From assembly GCA_947581665.1 (NCBI GenBank), contig CANPVI010000025.1, positions 1 through 12,498 of the forward strand: 12,498 bases of DNA, given 5' to 3'. The notes beneath the pieces were generated by a model. That model was not told the origin of the DNA. It did no database searches and saw nothing but the letters and a program-made list of their open reading frames with translations. Position 1 is the stretch's first letter, and the number at the start of each line of letters is the position of its first letter. Origin of the DNA: an uncultured Atopobiaceae bacterium. GTDB lineage: Bacteria; Actinomycetota; Coriobacteriia; Coriobacteriales; Atopobiaceae. Positions 1-7,141 of the stretch are shown one piece after another. The position numbers and the translations under genes were made by a program.

Positions 1-30
1 CGAGGATTGAGCCACCCACCACACGGCGTG

Positions 31-101
31 CAAGACGAAAGAACCGTCCCTTCTGTCTTGCGTCTGTCTTGCAAGACATGAGGGACGGTTCTTTTGTCTT
101 G
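31..101. repeat. Inverted pair of 30-bp palindromic repeats (locus 1)
   Basis: Two 30-bp units, 31-60 and 72-101, lie in opposite orientation with an 11-nt gap. Each begins with CAAGAC and ends with GTCTTG, and carries the core GGGACGGTTCTTT (unit 2 on the plus strand, unit 1 on the minus strand). The reverse complement of unit 1 matches unit 2 at 27 of 30 positions, so the transcript can fold into a long hairpin. The pair starts 1 nt beyond the stop codon of the minus-strand surface-protein gene, so it may act as its terminator or 3' stabiliser, although there is no clear U-tract. A related pair lies at 6993-7081. Repeats of this GGGACGG style recur in anaerobe genomes and resemble REP elements mobilised by RAYT transposases. 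That link is recalled rather than shown here, and no transposase is present in the window. Confidence 0.8.
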
Positions 102-102
102 G

Positions 103-3100
103 TTACCGCACGCGCGTGCGCACGAGGTGGAGAGCCGTGGCGAGGAGCACGAAGCCGCACGCCGCGAGCGCTACGGGGAGCACGAGGGGCTGGTCGTCGC
201 CGGTCTTGGGGATCGCGGACGTGGGCTCTTTCTGCTCCGTGCTCGCGGTGCTCGGGCTGCTGGGGCTCACGCTGCCCGGGGTGCTGGGGGTCGAGGGGAC
301 GCCTGGCTGGTCGGGTTCGCTTGGCGTGTCCGGACCCGACGGCGTGTCGGGAGTATCGGGCGTGCTTGGATCGTCAGGATTATCCGGATCATCTGGCGCA
401 ATCGGGCCATCCGGAGGAGTATCGGGGTTGTCCGGATCGTCGGGATCGTCGGGATCGTCGGGATTGTCGGGATCGTCCGGCGCGAGCGGCCCATCCGGCA
501 CGCTCGGACCCGGAGGCGTGATCGTGCCCGGGCCCGAAGGCGTCACCGGTGTGGCGTCCTTCGTGTTCACGAAGGTGACGAGCGCCTTAGCCCACGGCGG
601 CACGACTCCCTCCGTATTGCCCGAATCGGTCGTGCGGTAGCCCTCGGGATTTCCCGCGTCCGCCTTCACCGAGTAGTGCGCGCCGCCGCGCACGTTCTCC
701 ACCACGACCTCCACATTGCCTATGAGCGTGAGTGCGAAGGACGTGTCGCGCGAGCCGTCGAGGCTGTCGAGGCCGGCGGAAGTGAGCAGCATCGCCGCGG
801 GCGTGCGCGGCTCGACGACCGTGAGGTGGTAGCAGAACACGTCGTTCTGGTTCGCGCCGCTGCCGTTCACCTTGTTCACCACGTGGACCGCGCCGGTGGG
901 CGTGAGGTGGTCGTCGACTTCGTTCGAGGTGACTTTGGGGATACCGGCGGGCGTGGTGCACGTGGCCGTGGCGGTGTTCGTCCACGTCTTGGCCTCGTGG
1001 AGCTCGTAGGGGACCTTTGCCTTGAACGACACCGATTTCGAGGCGACAGGCCCGAGCGAATCGATCGTCCAGGTGATGGTGCGGCTCGCGGTGTCGCTCG
1101 TGCCGCCATCGGTCACGGACCCTTCCACGAGCGAGAGGTCCTCGGGCACGACGTCCGTGATCTGCACATTCGTGGCCGTGGTCTTCGCATAGGTGTTCGT
1201 GGCGGTGATCGTATAGGTGATCTCATCGCCGCCAACGACCGTGTGCTCGGATTGATCGGCCGCTGCGGTGCCGGTGGCATGCGATTTCACAAGTGTGAGG
1301 CCCGGGTCTTTGAGACTGGTGTTCGTGAAGGTGAAGCTATGGGCGTCTGAGCCGTTCATGGTTTTCGTGACGCTCACGGTTGTCGCATCACCATCCGTGC
1401 GTTGAGTACCCACGCTTGCTCCCGCAGGATCCGATACCGCCACGGAGTAGTCGCCCGTCTTCACCTTCTCTAGCACCGTGTAGTTCGTGTCTTTGGGGAT
1501 GCCCACGAAGGTAACGGCCTGACCTTCTTTGAGCGAGAACGTGCCCTTGCCAGTGCTGCCGATTGAAATAGTGCTATTGCGAGTAGTGTCGAGATTCACA
1601 GAGTCCACGTCCGCTGGGTTGTAGCCCGCTGCGACGCCGCCGCGATAGTTCAGCTGGCTAATGTTCGACACGGCGTCGCCTGTGAGCTGAATTTCAAATT
1701 CGAACGTTTGATCTTTCGACGAATTGCGCGGCTCGACGACCTTTTCCAGATAGAGGGATGAGATGGTGTCGGTCACCGCCACCTCGTTGGATTTCACCGC
1801 GGGAAGCGCGGTGCCCTCCCCGCTGGTAGGCGAAGCCGTCGCGGTTGCCGAGTTGGGATAGTCGTGCACGTGCTCGACATTCGGCGCCACCGTGGTATAG
1901 CCGAGCTCCTTCGATTTGCCGGGTTCTATTTTATTAATGGTCCACGTGATCTTCCCGCCGCTCTTCAGCTGAGATTGCCCCTGCACCTCGGAGGCTTCGG
2001 TGAGCTCGTGCGTTATCCCATCTCCATCGATAATCGTTGCGGGAATGAGCAGCATCTTCTTGTGGTCGCCCGAGGTATCCCCCACGGCCTCCGGAACTTG
2101 GTTCACGAGCGATACGGAGTAGGCATTGTCCTTCGAGCGGTTGGTGACGGTGATTTGATAATCCACGAAGTTGCCGGCCATTGCGAGAAGCGGGTCGGTG
2201 GAGAAGTCGGGCTGGCTTTCGGGGTTGTCTCCCGGGTGCTCGCCGTTGTGAATGCGCTGCTCGATGCGCACGTCGACGTTCTTGAGGGCGTTCGTGAACT
2301 CGTACGGGCCGGATACCGTCATCTTGGCGACGGTCGCATTCGGAGGAGCGCCACCAGAAGGCTGCGTGACGTCGTAGTTGCTGCTTTCCTGCTCGTCGAT
2401 GCTGTATTTCGTGCCGTTTGGCAGGTCGATTGTCGCGGTCTCCCCGTCGGCGAGCTCGATCACGCCCTTGTAGACGCCGTCGTCGAGCGTGAGTGCGAAG
2501 GTCCTCTCCTCCGGCTCCAATACATCTTTGGATGTCACCAAGCACGTGACTTTATAATTACTACCGTCGCCGAAGAACTTCGTCTCGTCCCCCAGCGTGC
2601 CGGAGGCGTTTTCGCTCGGAAGCGTGAATTCCACATTGAACTTGAACATCTCGCCCGGCGCCGCGTGCCCCTCGACGGTCTTCTTCACCGTCACGCGCCC
2701 GAGGTTCGACTCAAACCAAATGGGAATCTCGCCGTTGTTCGTTACGTTTTCCCAATAGAACTCGCCCTCGTGGCCCGTCGAGCCGTTCTTCGTGCCGCTC
2801 ATGTCGAATTGGTACCACGGGTTCGCCGCGAGGTAGCGGTCGACGGGCGACGTGCTCGTCCCCGCGATTGGCTCGGCGAGCGCGGTGCTCTCGAAGACCA
2901 CGTTCACGCTCTCCGCGTTCGTATAGACCTCGCGCTTGAGGACGTAGTCCCCCGTCCCGAGCTCAGCGGGCATGGGCTCCGAGCCGGGAACGCCGAAGCG
3001 CGTGGTTGCCGTCCCCGCGGTGTCTTTTTCATTAAATGTGACGTAGTAGCTGAATTTCGCGACGCTCGTGTTCCACTTCGCGGTGAGGTAGATCGTGTAG

Positions 3101-4722
3101 TTCTGCGTGTCAAGGTCATCGCAGGATGCGTAGGCGAATATATCGCTCAGCGACACGAGGTCGTTTGGCTGAAGGGGGTTTTCGACCGTGCCCTTCTTAA
3201 CGCCGGGAATGGGCTTGCCCTGGCCATCCGTCACGACCCAGCCCTCGAAGGAAATCGGCCGCTCGTCCGGCGCCGAGGGAGACTGGCCGGCCACCGCCAC
3301 CTGGTCGCTCGCGATGGAGCCGCTATACGAGCCCGCGGCCGAGCCCATGGAATAGCTCTTGCCACGGTTCGTGTCGGTGTGCGAGGTCGCAGCGGTCTCC
3401 GCGCCGTTCTCATCAAGCACCCGGAAGGTCGGCATGCCGCTCACGTCCACGCCCGACGGGAAGTTCGGGTTCAGCGCCGTGGCATCGGCGCCATCGAGAT
3501 AGGAGATTTGGTACTGCATTGCCTGTGCCTCGATGGAAAGATAGCCGATGTGGCTCACCGTGCTCTGGCCGCTCGTGCCCGTGTAGGGATCGCTCAACGT
3601 GATGTAGTACCAGCCTGCGCTATCGGGGCCTTGGATGTTGCCTTTTTCGGCGCTGAAGGTGTTGGCCGCCGTCGGCCCGGTTGCGTGCTCCTCGACATAG
3701 GAAACCGTCGGATTGTCGGCAGTGCCGTAGACCTTGCCGCCGGTCCAGTTGTAGCCCGGACTCAGCTTGAAACGGACGTTCCCGTGGGGCGTCGTGGGTT
3801 CGTCACTCGTGGAGTACTGCTCCCCCGAGCTATCACTCACCGTCGAATAATTGAAACCATAGGTATTATTGTCCCCCGCGGCGCGCGCCGAGGTGGCCTG
3901 CGATGCCTCGCACCATGCATAGCCACTGTCGGCATTGGAGTCGCTGCCCTGAGCTTTGCGATACCACTCACAATCCACACCGTAGAGCTTCGCGATATTA
4001 ACTTCGCGATAATTGTTGTTGGTTGCGCTCACGAAAGTGCCGTGGTCGAACACTATGTCGCGCGCTGCGTTCTTCACCTCGATGGTGTACTTGCGCTGGC
4101 GCACGTTCGCAACGGTTCCCCCGTTCAAACCATCGACCTCAGTAGTACCGATGAGATACGGCTCGACCGTGATCGTGACTTCCGACCCCATGGGAAGCGT
4201 GGTCGTCGCCTTCACCTGATTGGCAGCTTGATCCCCCTTGGTGTAGTTTCCTTTGAGGTCAATGAGCGTTGCGGGGTCCGGAAGATAGGGAACATTCAAG
4301 CTCGCGCCATTGAGCGAGAGGGATCGCATTTCGTAATGCGTCGACTGGCCATTGTTGCGCAAGATGAGCGTGATGGTGCAATCGAACGTGCTTTTGTTTG
4401 TCGCGTTCGCGGTGAGATTCACAGAATCGGTATTGGTAAATTCTTCAAAACTATCGATGCTTAGCGTCATTGGGTTGAAGTTAAACCATTTCGTCTTATT
4501 CACCGAGTTGCCCGAGCTCGCGGCTCCGAGATAGTCGAGATGGAAGTTGTAATCGGAAGCTGGACGCTGTTCGAGGACCACGCAGACCGTTTCATTAGCA
4601 AGAATCTCGCCGGGATTTCCCGACTTGTACGTGCCATTCAACGAATAAAAACCTGGATGACCGGCGGCTTCCTTGTCTACCACGGCACCGCCGTTATTAC
4701 CGGATACCGCTGTCCATTCCAC
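103..4722 (-). CDS. C-terminal part of sortase-anchored surface protein (downstream of in-frame stop)
   Basis: This 1539-codon open frame has GTG 4722 as its first possible start, but it has no signal peptide and no well-spaced ribosome site, so it is probably not translated alone. Numbered in the full gene, an InlB-like repeat ending YTIYLTAKW lies near residues 790-945. Pilin-like modules start near 1065 (VTVKKTVEG), 1376 (YLEKVVEP) and 1664 (VHVVNKVNG). DUF11-like modules with YxITVTN or YTITATN motifs start near 1234 and 1527. A Pro/Asp-rich wall spacer runs about 1777-1890. The end is a classic sorting signal: IPKTG at 1892-1896 (DNA 199-213), a hydrophobic helix, and a basic RTRVR tail. 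I replaces the usual L of LPXTG. The intact product would be a covalently wall-anchored adhesin or stalk. Its ligand cannot be inferred. Confidence 0.8.
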   Translation of the reverse strand: MEWTAVSGNNGGAVVDKEAAGHPGFYSLNGTYKSGNPGEILANETVCVVLEQRPASDYNFHLDYLGAASSGNSVNKTKWFNFNPMTLSIDSFEEFTNTDSVNLTANATNKSTFDCTITLILRNNGQSTHYEMRSLSLNGASLNVPYLPDPATLIDLKGNYTKGDQAANQVKATTTLPMGSEVTITVEPYLIGTTEVDGLNGGTVANVRQRKYTIEVKNAARDIVFDHGTFVSATNNNYREVNIAKLYGVDCEWYRKAQGSDSNADSGYAWCEASQATSARAAGDNNTYGFNYSTVSDSSGEQYSTSDEPTTPHGNVRFKLSPGYNWTGGKVYGTADNPTVSYVEEHATGPTAANTFSAEKGNIQGPDSAGWYYITLSDPYTGTSGQSTVSHIGYLSIEAQAMQYQISYLDGADATALNPNFPSGVDVSGMPTFRVLDENGAETAATSHTDTNRGKSYSMGSAAGSYSGSIASDQVAVAGQSPSAPDERPISFEGWVVTDGQGKPIPGVKKGTVENPLQPNDLVSLSDIFAYASCDDLDTQNYTIYLTAKWNTSVAKFSYYVTFNEKDTAGTATTRFGVPGSEPMPAELGTGDYVLKREVYTNAESVNVVFESTALAEPIAGTSTSPVDRYLAANPWYQFDMSGTKNGSTGHEGEFYWENVTNNGEIPIWFESNLGRVTVKKTVEGHAAPGEMFKFNVEFTLPSENASGTLGDETKFFGDGSNYKVTCLVTSKDVLEPEERTFALTLDDGVYKGVIELADGETATIDLPNGTKYSIDEQESSNYDVTQPSGGAPPNATVAKMTVSGPYEFTNALKNVDVRIEQRIHNGEHPGDNPESQPDFSTDPLLAMAGNFVDYQITVTNRSKDNAYSVSLVNQVPEAVGDTSGDHKKMLLIPATIIDGDGITHELTEASEVQGQSQLKSGGKITWTINKIEPGKSKELGYTTVAPNVEHVHDYPNSATATASPTSGEGTALPAVKSNEVAVTDTISSLYLEKVVEPRNSSKDQTFEFEIQLTGDAVSNISQLNYRGGVAAGYNPADVDSVNLDTTRNSTISIGSTGKGTFSLKEGQAVTFVGIPKDTNYTVLEKVKTGDYSVAVSDPAGASVGTQRTDGDATTVSVTKTMNGSDAHSFTFTNTSLKDPGLTLVKSHATGTAAADQSEHTVVGGDEITYTITATNTYAKTTATNVQITDVVPEDLSLVEGSVTDGGTSDTASRTITWTIDSLGPVASKSVSFKAKVPYELHEAKTWTNTATATCTTPAGIPKVTSNEVDDHLTPTGAVHVVNKVNGSGANQNDVFCYHLTVVEPRTPAAMLLTSAGLDSLDGSRDTSFALTLIGNVEVVVENVRGGAHYSVKADAGNPEGYRTTDSGNTEGVVPPWAKALVTFVNTKDATPVTPSGPGTITPPGPSVPDGPLAPDDPDNPDDPDDPDDPDNPDTPPDGPIAPDDPDNPDDPSTPDTPDTPSGPDTPSEPDQPGVPSTPSTPGSVSPSSPSTASTEQKEPTSAIPKTGDDQPLVLPVALAACGFVLLATALHLVRTRVR
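428..481 (-). repeat. Six tandem 9-bp units encoding Pro-Asp-Asp/Asn repeats
   Basis: Six 9-bp units (plus-strand form tcgtcggga with 1-2 changes) run head to tail and encode PDD/PDN triplets in the wall-spanning spacer of the surface protein. A larger duplication surrounds them: the block PDGP(L/I)APDDPDNPDDP occurs twice, and its second copy is encoded around 365-420. Such in-frame repeats commonly change copy number by slippage, altering stalk length without breaking the frame. Confidence 0.75.
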
Positions 4723-4755
4723 ATCCTCGCCGAGCGCATAGTTACCATAACCCGT

Positions 4756-5886
4756 TTACTGCGGGAACTTTTCCTCTCCCGCAGTGGGATTGTTTTCTTG
4801 GAAGCTATCGGTCGGCGCCATGGCCATGTACACGCGGCCGTAGTAGCCCGCGGGTACCGTCACGTCGACGGTCAGCCACTGGTTCACGGTCTCGGCGGGG
4901 CGCTGGAGCCCGAAGATATCGGCGAGCTTCTGCGTGCTTGTTATGTAGCCCCCGTCGGCCTGCTTCTCCAGCACCTTGTACGTGATGGGATATTCCTGCA
5001 TCACGTAATTCACTTGGATTTTCTCGCCCGGCGCAAGCACGGTGCTCGTCATGTTCGACAGATCGGCGCTCGGCGACCAGTACACGTACTTCGATTCCTC
5101 GTCGCCTTCCGTCTTCACGGACACGTTGCCGAGCCTCGCCACCTCACTCCCGTTGATGGTGAGGCTGCCGATCTTGTAATTCGCGATTTGCGGATATGCC
5201 TTCAGCGCCTCTTCGTTCTGGACGCCAGACGTGGCCCCCGTCCAACTCCCGCACATCTTCGCCCACTCGTCATCGGTGATGGGCTCGGTCGCGAGCCTAC
5301 CGCCCTCCTTCACGACCACCTTCGTGGCCGTGAAGTGGCCCTTCGAGACGGTGCCACCCGTGAGCTGCATCGGCGCGAGGTCGTTCAGCCGCGCGAGGGT
5401 GAGCGTGCCGGTGGCGGCGAGGGTTTCGATCTCCGAGGCGCTCGGAAGCTCGGCTTCCTCGCCCTCAGTGGTACCCTTGGAGCTTCCCTCAGGAGTGTTT
5501 ACTGGAGCGTTGACACCCTCATCCTCCGCTTGAGACTCACCTTCAATCTCGCCTTCAGGGTGAGGGGCACCTTCAGCGGATCCGTCGTTCAGATTCGTGC
5601 CGGGTGCTGCGGTTTCGTCACCTTGTTCGGACTCGTGACCCCCCCCCACCGCAATTTCTTCGACGCCCGGGGTCGGCTCCGCTTCGGTCCCGTCCGCATC
5701 CACGGGCGCGACGCCATCCTCGCCCCCGGTGGAAGCAGGTTCCATAGCCGCCTCGATGGGCTCCGCGCTCACGATCGGCAGCGGCTCCACGTCGCCGACG
5801 GACGCGCGCACGAGCGGTGCGCCAAGCAAAAACGCCGTCGTAGCCGCCAGCAGAGCGAAGGCGACTTTCTCGAGCCTCTTCGCCAT
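4756..5886 (-). CDS. N-terminal part of surface protein: signal peptide and acidic linker, ends at in-frame TAA
   Basis: This frame encodes 376 residues. ATG 5886 is chosen over the earlier ATG 6018 because AGGAGG (5892-5897) sits 5 nt upstream and a typical export signal follows directly: MAKRLEK, then a hydrophobic stretch to LVRA, with probable cleavage after A28. Residues about 30-150 are acidic, low-complexity, Glu/Pro/Gly/Ser-rich. From about 155 the sequence becomes beta-strand-like (for example KVVVKEGG and YVYWSPSADL), as in surface-protein N-terminal domains. The frame ends EEKFPQ-TAA, with the same frame continuing downstream. As it stands the product would be secreted but has no anchor. 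A run of nine G lies at codons 80-83. Function beyond being a surface-protein N-terminus is unknown. Confidence 0.8.
   Translation of the reverse strand: MAKRLEKVAFALLAATTAFLLGAPLVRASVGDVEPLPIVSAEPIEAAMEPASTGGEDGVAPVDADGTEAEPTPGVEEIAVGGGHESEQGDETAAPGTNLNDGSAEGAPHPEGEIEGESQAEDEGVNAPVNTPEGSSKGTTEGEEAELPSASEIETLAATGTLTLARLNDLAPMQLTGGTVSKGHFTATKVVVKEGGRLATEPITDDEWAKMCGSWTGATSGVQNEEALKAYPQIANYKIGSLTINGSEVARLGNVSVKTEGDEESKYVYWSPSADLSNMTSTVLAPGEKIQVNYVMQEYPITYKVLEKQADGGYITSTQKLADIFGLQRPAETVNQWLTVDVTVPAGYYGRVYMAMAPTDSFQENNPTAGEEKFPQ
5639..5647 (-). repeat. Poly-G(9) tract inside the surface-protein gene
   Basis: Nine consecutive C on the plus strand read as nine G in the coding strand at codons 80-83 (Val-Gly-Gly-Gly). 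With nine bases the frame is open, and a gain or loss of one base would frameshift the gene about 80 residues in. Homopolymer G tracts in surface-protein genes are well-known slipped-strand phase-variation sites in other bacteria. Use here is inferred. Confidence 0.7.
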
Positions 5887-5891
5887 GGAAC

Positions 5892-5897
5892 CCTCCT
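5892..5897 (-). promoter_or_regulatory. Ribosome binding site for surface-protein gene
   Basis: AGGAGG on the minus strand (within AAAAGGAGGG) lies 5 nt before ATG 5886. It fixes the start at MAKRLEK and rejects the in-frame upstream ATG at 6018. Confidence 0.85.
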
Positions 5898-6189
5898 TTT
5901 TGGAAAGCGAGGGCACCGGAAACCCACCGGAGTCCGCACAATCCCGAGCAGTCAACGTGAAACCGCACGAAACCGTTCGCGCTCTGTGTGTTCGGACTAT
6001 AGGGAATGACGCGCGCAATGGGCCTTTCAGGTACGCGAACGTGCAGCTCCATGCACGAATTGTCGAGGATTCGTGGCGGATTCGCGGAGTCCTTCACACC
6101 CTCCCCGCCCGCTGTGCGGGAAGCCGCCCGTCCCTGTGCGCCACCCGCGTGCCGCATGCCCCCACGCTCCTTGCATAGGAGGAATTCCC

Positions 6190-6255
6190 GTGACGCCCGC
6201 GCGTTCGGGACGAGGCTTCGTGGCGAAAGAGGCATGGATTGTTACACTTGGATGA
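6190..6255 (+). CDS. Possible 21-residue leader ORF upstream of hypB
   Basis: A GTG at 6190 is preceded by a perfect AGGAGG (6178-6183) at 6-nt spacing and opens a 21-codon frame (MTPARSGRGFVAKEAWIVTL plus G) ending with TGA at 6253-6255. That is 29 nt before the hypB GTG. The ribosome-site quality is the only real support. The peptide matches nothing I recognise, and the frame runs open upstream to 6073. It could be a leader peptide, the relic of a former gene start, or chance. Confidence 0.25.
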   Translation: MTPARSGRGFVAKEAWIVTLG

Positions 6256-6284
6256 ACTGGCTATCGCGAGCGTGAGGGGGCAAC

Positions 6285-6968
6285 GTGGGCGACGTGCGGG
6301 TGCTTGAGGTGAAGCGGAGCGTGTTTGCCGAGAACGATCGCCGTGCGGACGCCCTTCGGGCCGAGCTCAAGGCGCGTGGCACCTTCCTCCTGAACCTCAT
6401 GAGCTCGCCGGGCTCCGGCAAGACGACCACCCTCGCCGCCACGTTCAAGGCGCTCCGCGGCCGCCTCGCCATGGCCGTCATGGAGGCTGACATCGATTCC
6501 GACGTGGACGCGCGCGCGATGGATGCGCTCGGTGTCCCCGCGATCCAGCTCCACACCGGCGGCATGTGCCACCTCGACGCGGACATGACGGCCCAGGGGC
6601 TCGAGGGCCTCGAGGCGCTCGCCACCCCGGACACCCCGATTGACCTCGCGATTCTCGAGAACGTGGGCAACCTCGTGTGCCCCGCGGAGTTCGACACGGG
6701 CGCCTCGGCGAACGCGATGATCCTGAGCGTCCCCGAGGGCGACGACAAGGCGCTGAAGTACCCCCTCATGTTCGAGGTCTCGGACGTCGTGCTCATCAAC
6801 AAGATCGACGTCCTGCCCTATTTCGATTTCGACCTCGAGTGCTGCCGCGAGCGGATCCTCATGCGCAACCCGAAGGCGACGATCTTCCCCATCTGCGCGA
6901 AGACGGGGGAGGGCATCGAGCCATGGGCCGACTGGCTCGTGGACGCGGTGCGCGCCTGGCAAAGCTAA
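6285..6968 (+). CDS. hypB: Hydrogenase/urease nickel incorporation GTPase HypB
   Basis: This 227-residue cytoplasmic SIMIBI-class GTPase uses GTP hydrolysis with HypA to load nickel into the large subunit of [NiFe]-hydrogenase. Visible motifs are the P-loop SSPGSGKTTT (residues 40-49), the metal-site pair C95-H96 in GGMCHLDA, ENVGNLVCP (125-133) carrying the third metal ligand C132, NKID (172-175) for guanine recognition, and CAKTGEG (204-210) as the G5-like loop. The start is GTG 6285, with AGGGGG 4 nt upstream, and the first residues (RVLEVKRSVFAEND) align with typical HypB N-termini. It lacks the N-terminal Cys-X2-Cys-Gly-Cys motif of E. coli HypB and has no His-rich stretch, so it has no obvious nickel-storage extension. 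It is followed by an inverted repeat pair and then the iron-sulfur flavoprotein. hypA lies beyond, so the usually adjacent pair is separated. Confidence 0.95.
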   Translation: MGDVRVLEVKRSVFAENDRRADALRAELKARGTFLLNLMSSPGSGKTTTLAATFKALRGRLAMAVMEADIDSDVDARAMDALGVPAIQLHTGGMCHLDADMTAQGLEGLEALATPDTPIDLAILENVGNLVCPAEFDTGASANAMILSVPEGDDKALKYPLMFEVSDVVLINKIDVLPYFDFDLECCRERILMRNPKATIFPICAKTGEGIEPWADWLVDAVRAWQS

Positions 6969-6992
6969 CCCCGCGCACCACCCATACGACCG

Positions 6993-7081
6993 CAAGACAG
7001 TGGGGACGGACCTTTTGTCTTGCGCGCACGACGGCACGACTGTGCGACCGCAAGACAAAAAGGTCCGTCCCCACTGTCTCG
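6993..7081. repeat. Inverted pair of 30-bp palindromic repeats (locus 2)
   Basis: Units 6993-7022 (plus orientation) and 7051-7081 (minus orientation) are separated by 28 nt. The core is GGGGACGGACCTTTT, flanked by CAAGAC and GTCTTG, with the last end decayed to GTCTC. The two arms match except for one substitution and one extra T. The family is the same as locus 1, but the pair order is reversed (plus then minus) and the core reads GGACC instead of GGTTC. The pair lies between hypB and the oxidoreductase gene, where the transcript could form a roughly 30-bp stem acting as terminator, attenuator or processing site. A short direct repeat GACCGCAAGACA starts at 6988 and 7046. Confidence 0.8.
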
Positions 7082-7141
7082 CACGACCCAGCACGACCTG
7101 CACCATCCCACCCGCGACGGACCTCGCGAAAAGGAGCGATG

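Larger units (their letters stand above)
103..5886 (-). pseudogene. Whole surface-adhesin gene interrupted by one in-frame TAA
   Basis: Reading the minus strand from ATG 5886 gives 1928 codons to the TAA at 103-105, with a single internal stop, TAA at 4756-4758 (codon 377). Immediately after it, eleven codons (TGYGNYALGED) lead without a frame change into the 1539-codon downstream frame. The upstream part has the signal peptide and the downstream part has the cell-wall anchor, so each half lacks what the other supplies. I infer one ancestral gene of about 1926 residues. The stop may be a nonsense mutation, a sequencing or assembly error, or less likely a programmed readthrough site. UAA followed by A is not a known strong readthrough context. 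The two halves are described separately below. Confidence 0.8.
5887..6284. other. Divergent intergenic region (surface protein gene / hypB)
   Basis: This 398-bp stretch separates two divergently oriented genes and must hold both promoters. On the minus strand the best -10-like hexamer is TATAGT (6001-5996), about 110 nt from the surface-gene start, but no good -35 stands in front of it. On the plus strand a weak TTGTTA (6239-6244), 17-nt gap, TATCGC (6262-6267) precedes hypB. Two direct GAAACCG copies (5959-5965, 5969-5975) are 10 bp apart, one helical turn, and could be an operator. A small hairpin CCCGC-TGT-GCGGG lies at 6108-6120. A strong ribosome-site-like AGGAGG lies at 6178-6183 ahead of a 21-codon frame. 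None of these is decisive. Confidence 0.35.

Noticed and set aside
1864..4464. 866-codon plus-strand open frame opposite the adhesin gene
   Set aside because: It is His/Arg/Val-rich with no domain logic and is the antisense shadow of a GC-biased gene. The minus strand has clear modules and an anchor.
4756..4758. TAA as a recoded amino acid (selenocysteine or pyrrolysine)
   Set aside because: Those use TGA and TAG respectively. TAA recoding is not expected here, and the window's genes end in TAA, TAG and TGA alike.
4540..6009. 489-codon plus-strand open frame
   Set aside because: It is antisense to the signal-peptide half of the adhesin, is rich in Arg/His, and has no recognisable domain.
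5887..6018. Upstream ATG at 6018 extending the adhesin N-terminus by 44 residues
   Set aside because: It would bury the signal peptide inside the protein, and the perfect ribosome site lies directly before ATG 5886.
31..7081. GGGACGG palindromes as a CRISPR array
   Set aside because: There are only two isolated inverted pairs, with no regular direct repeats with spacers and no cas genes.
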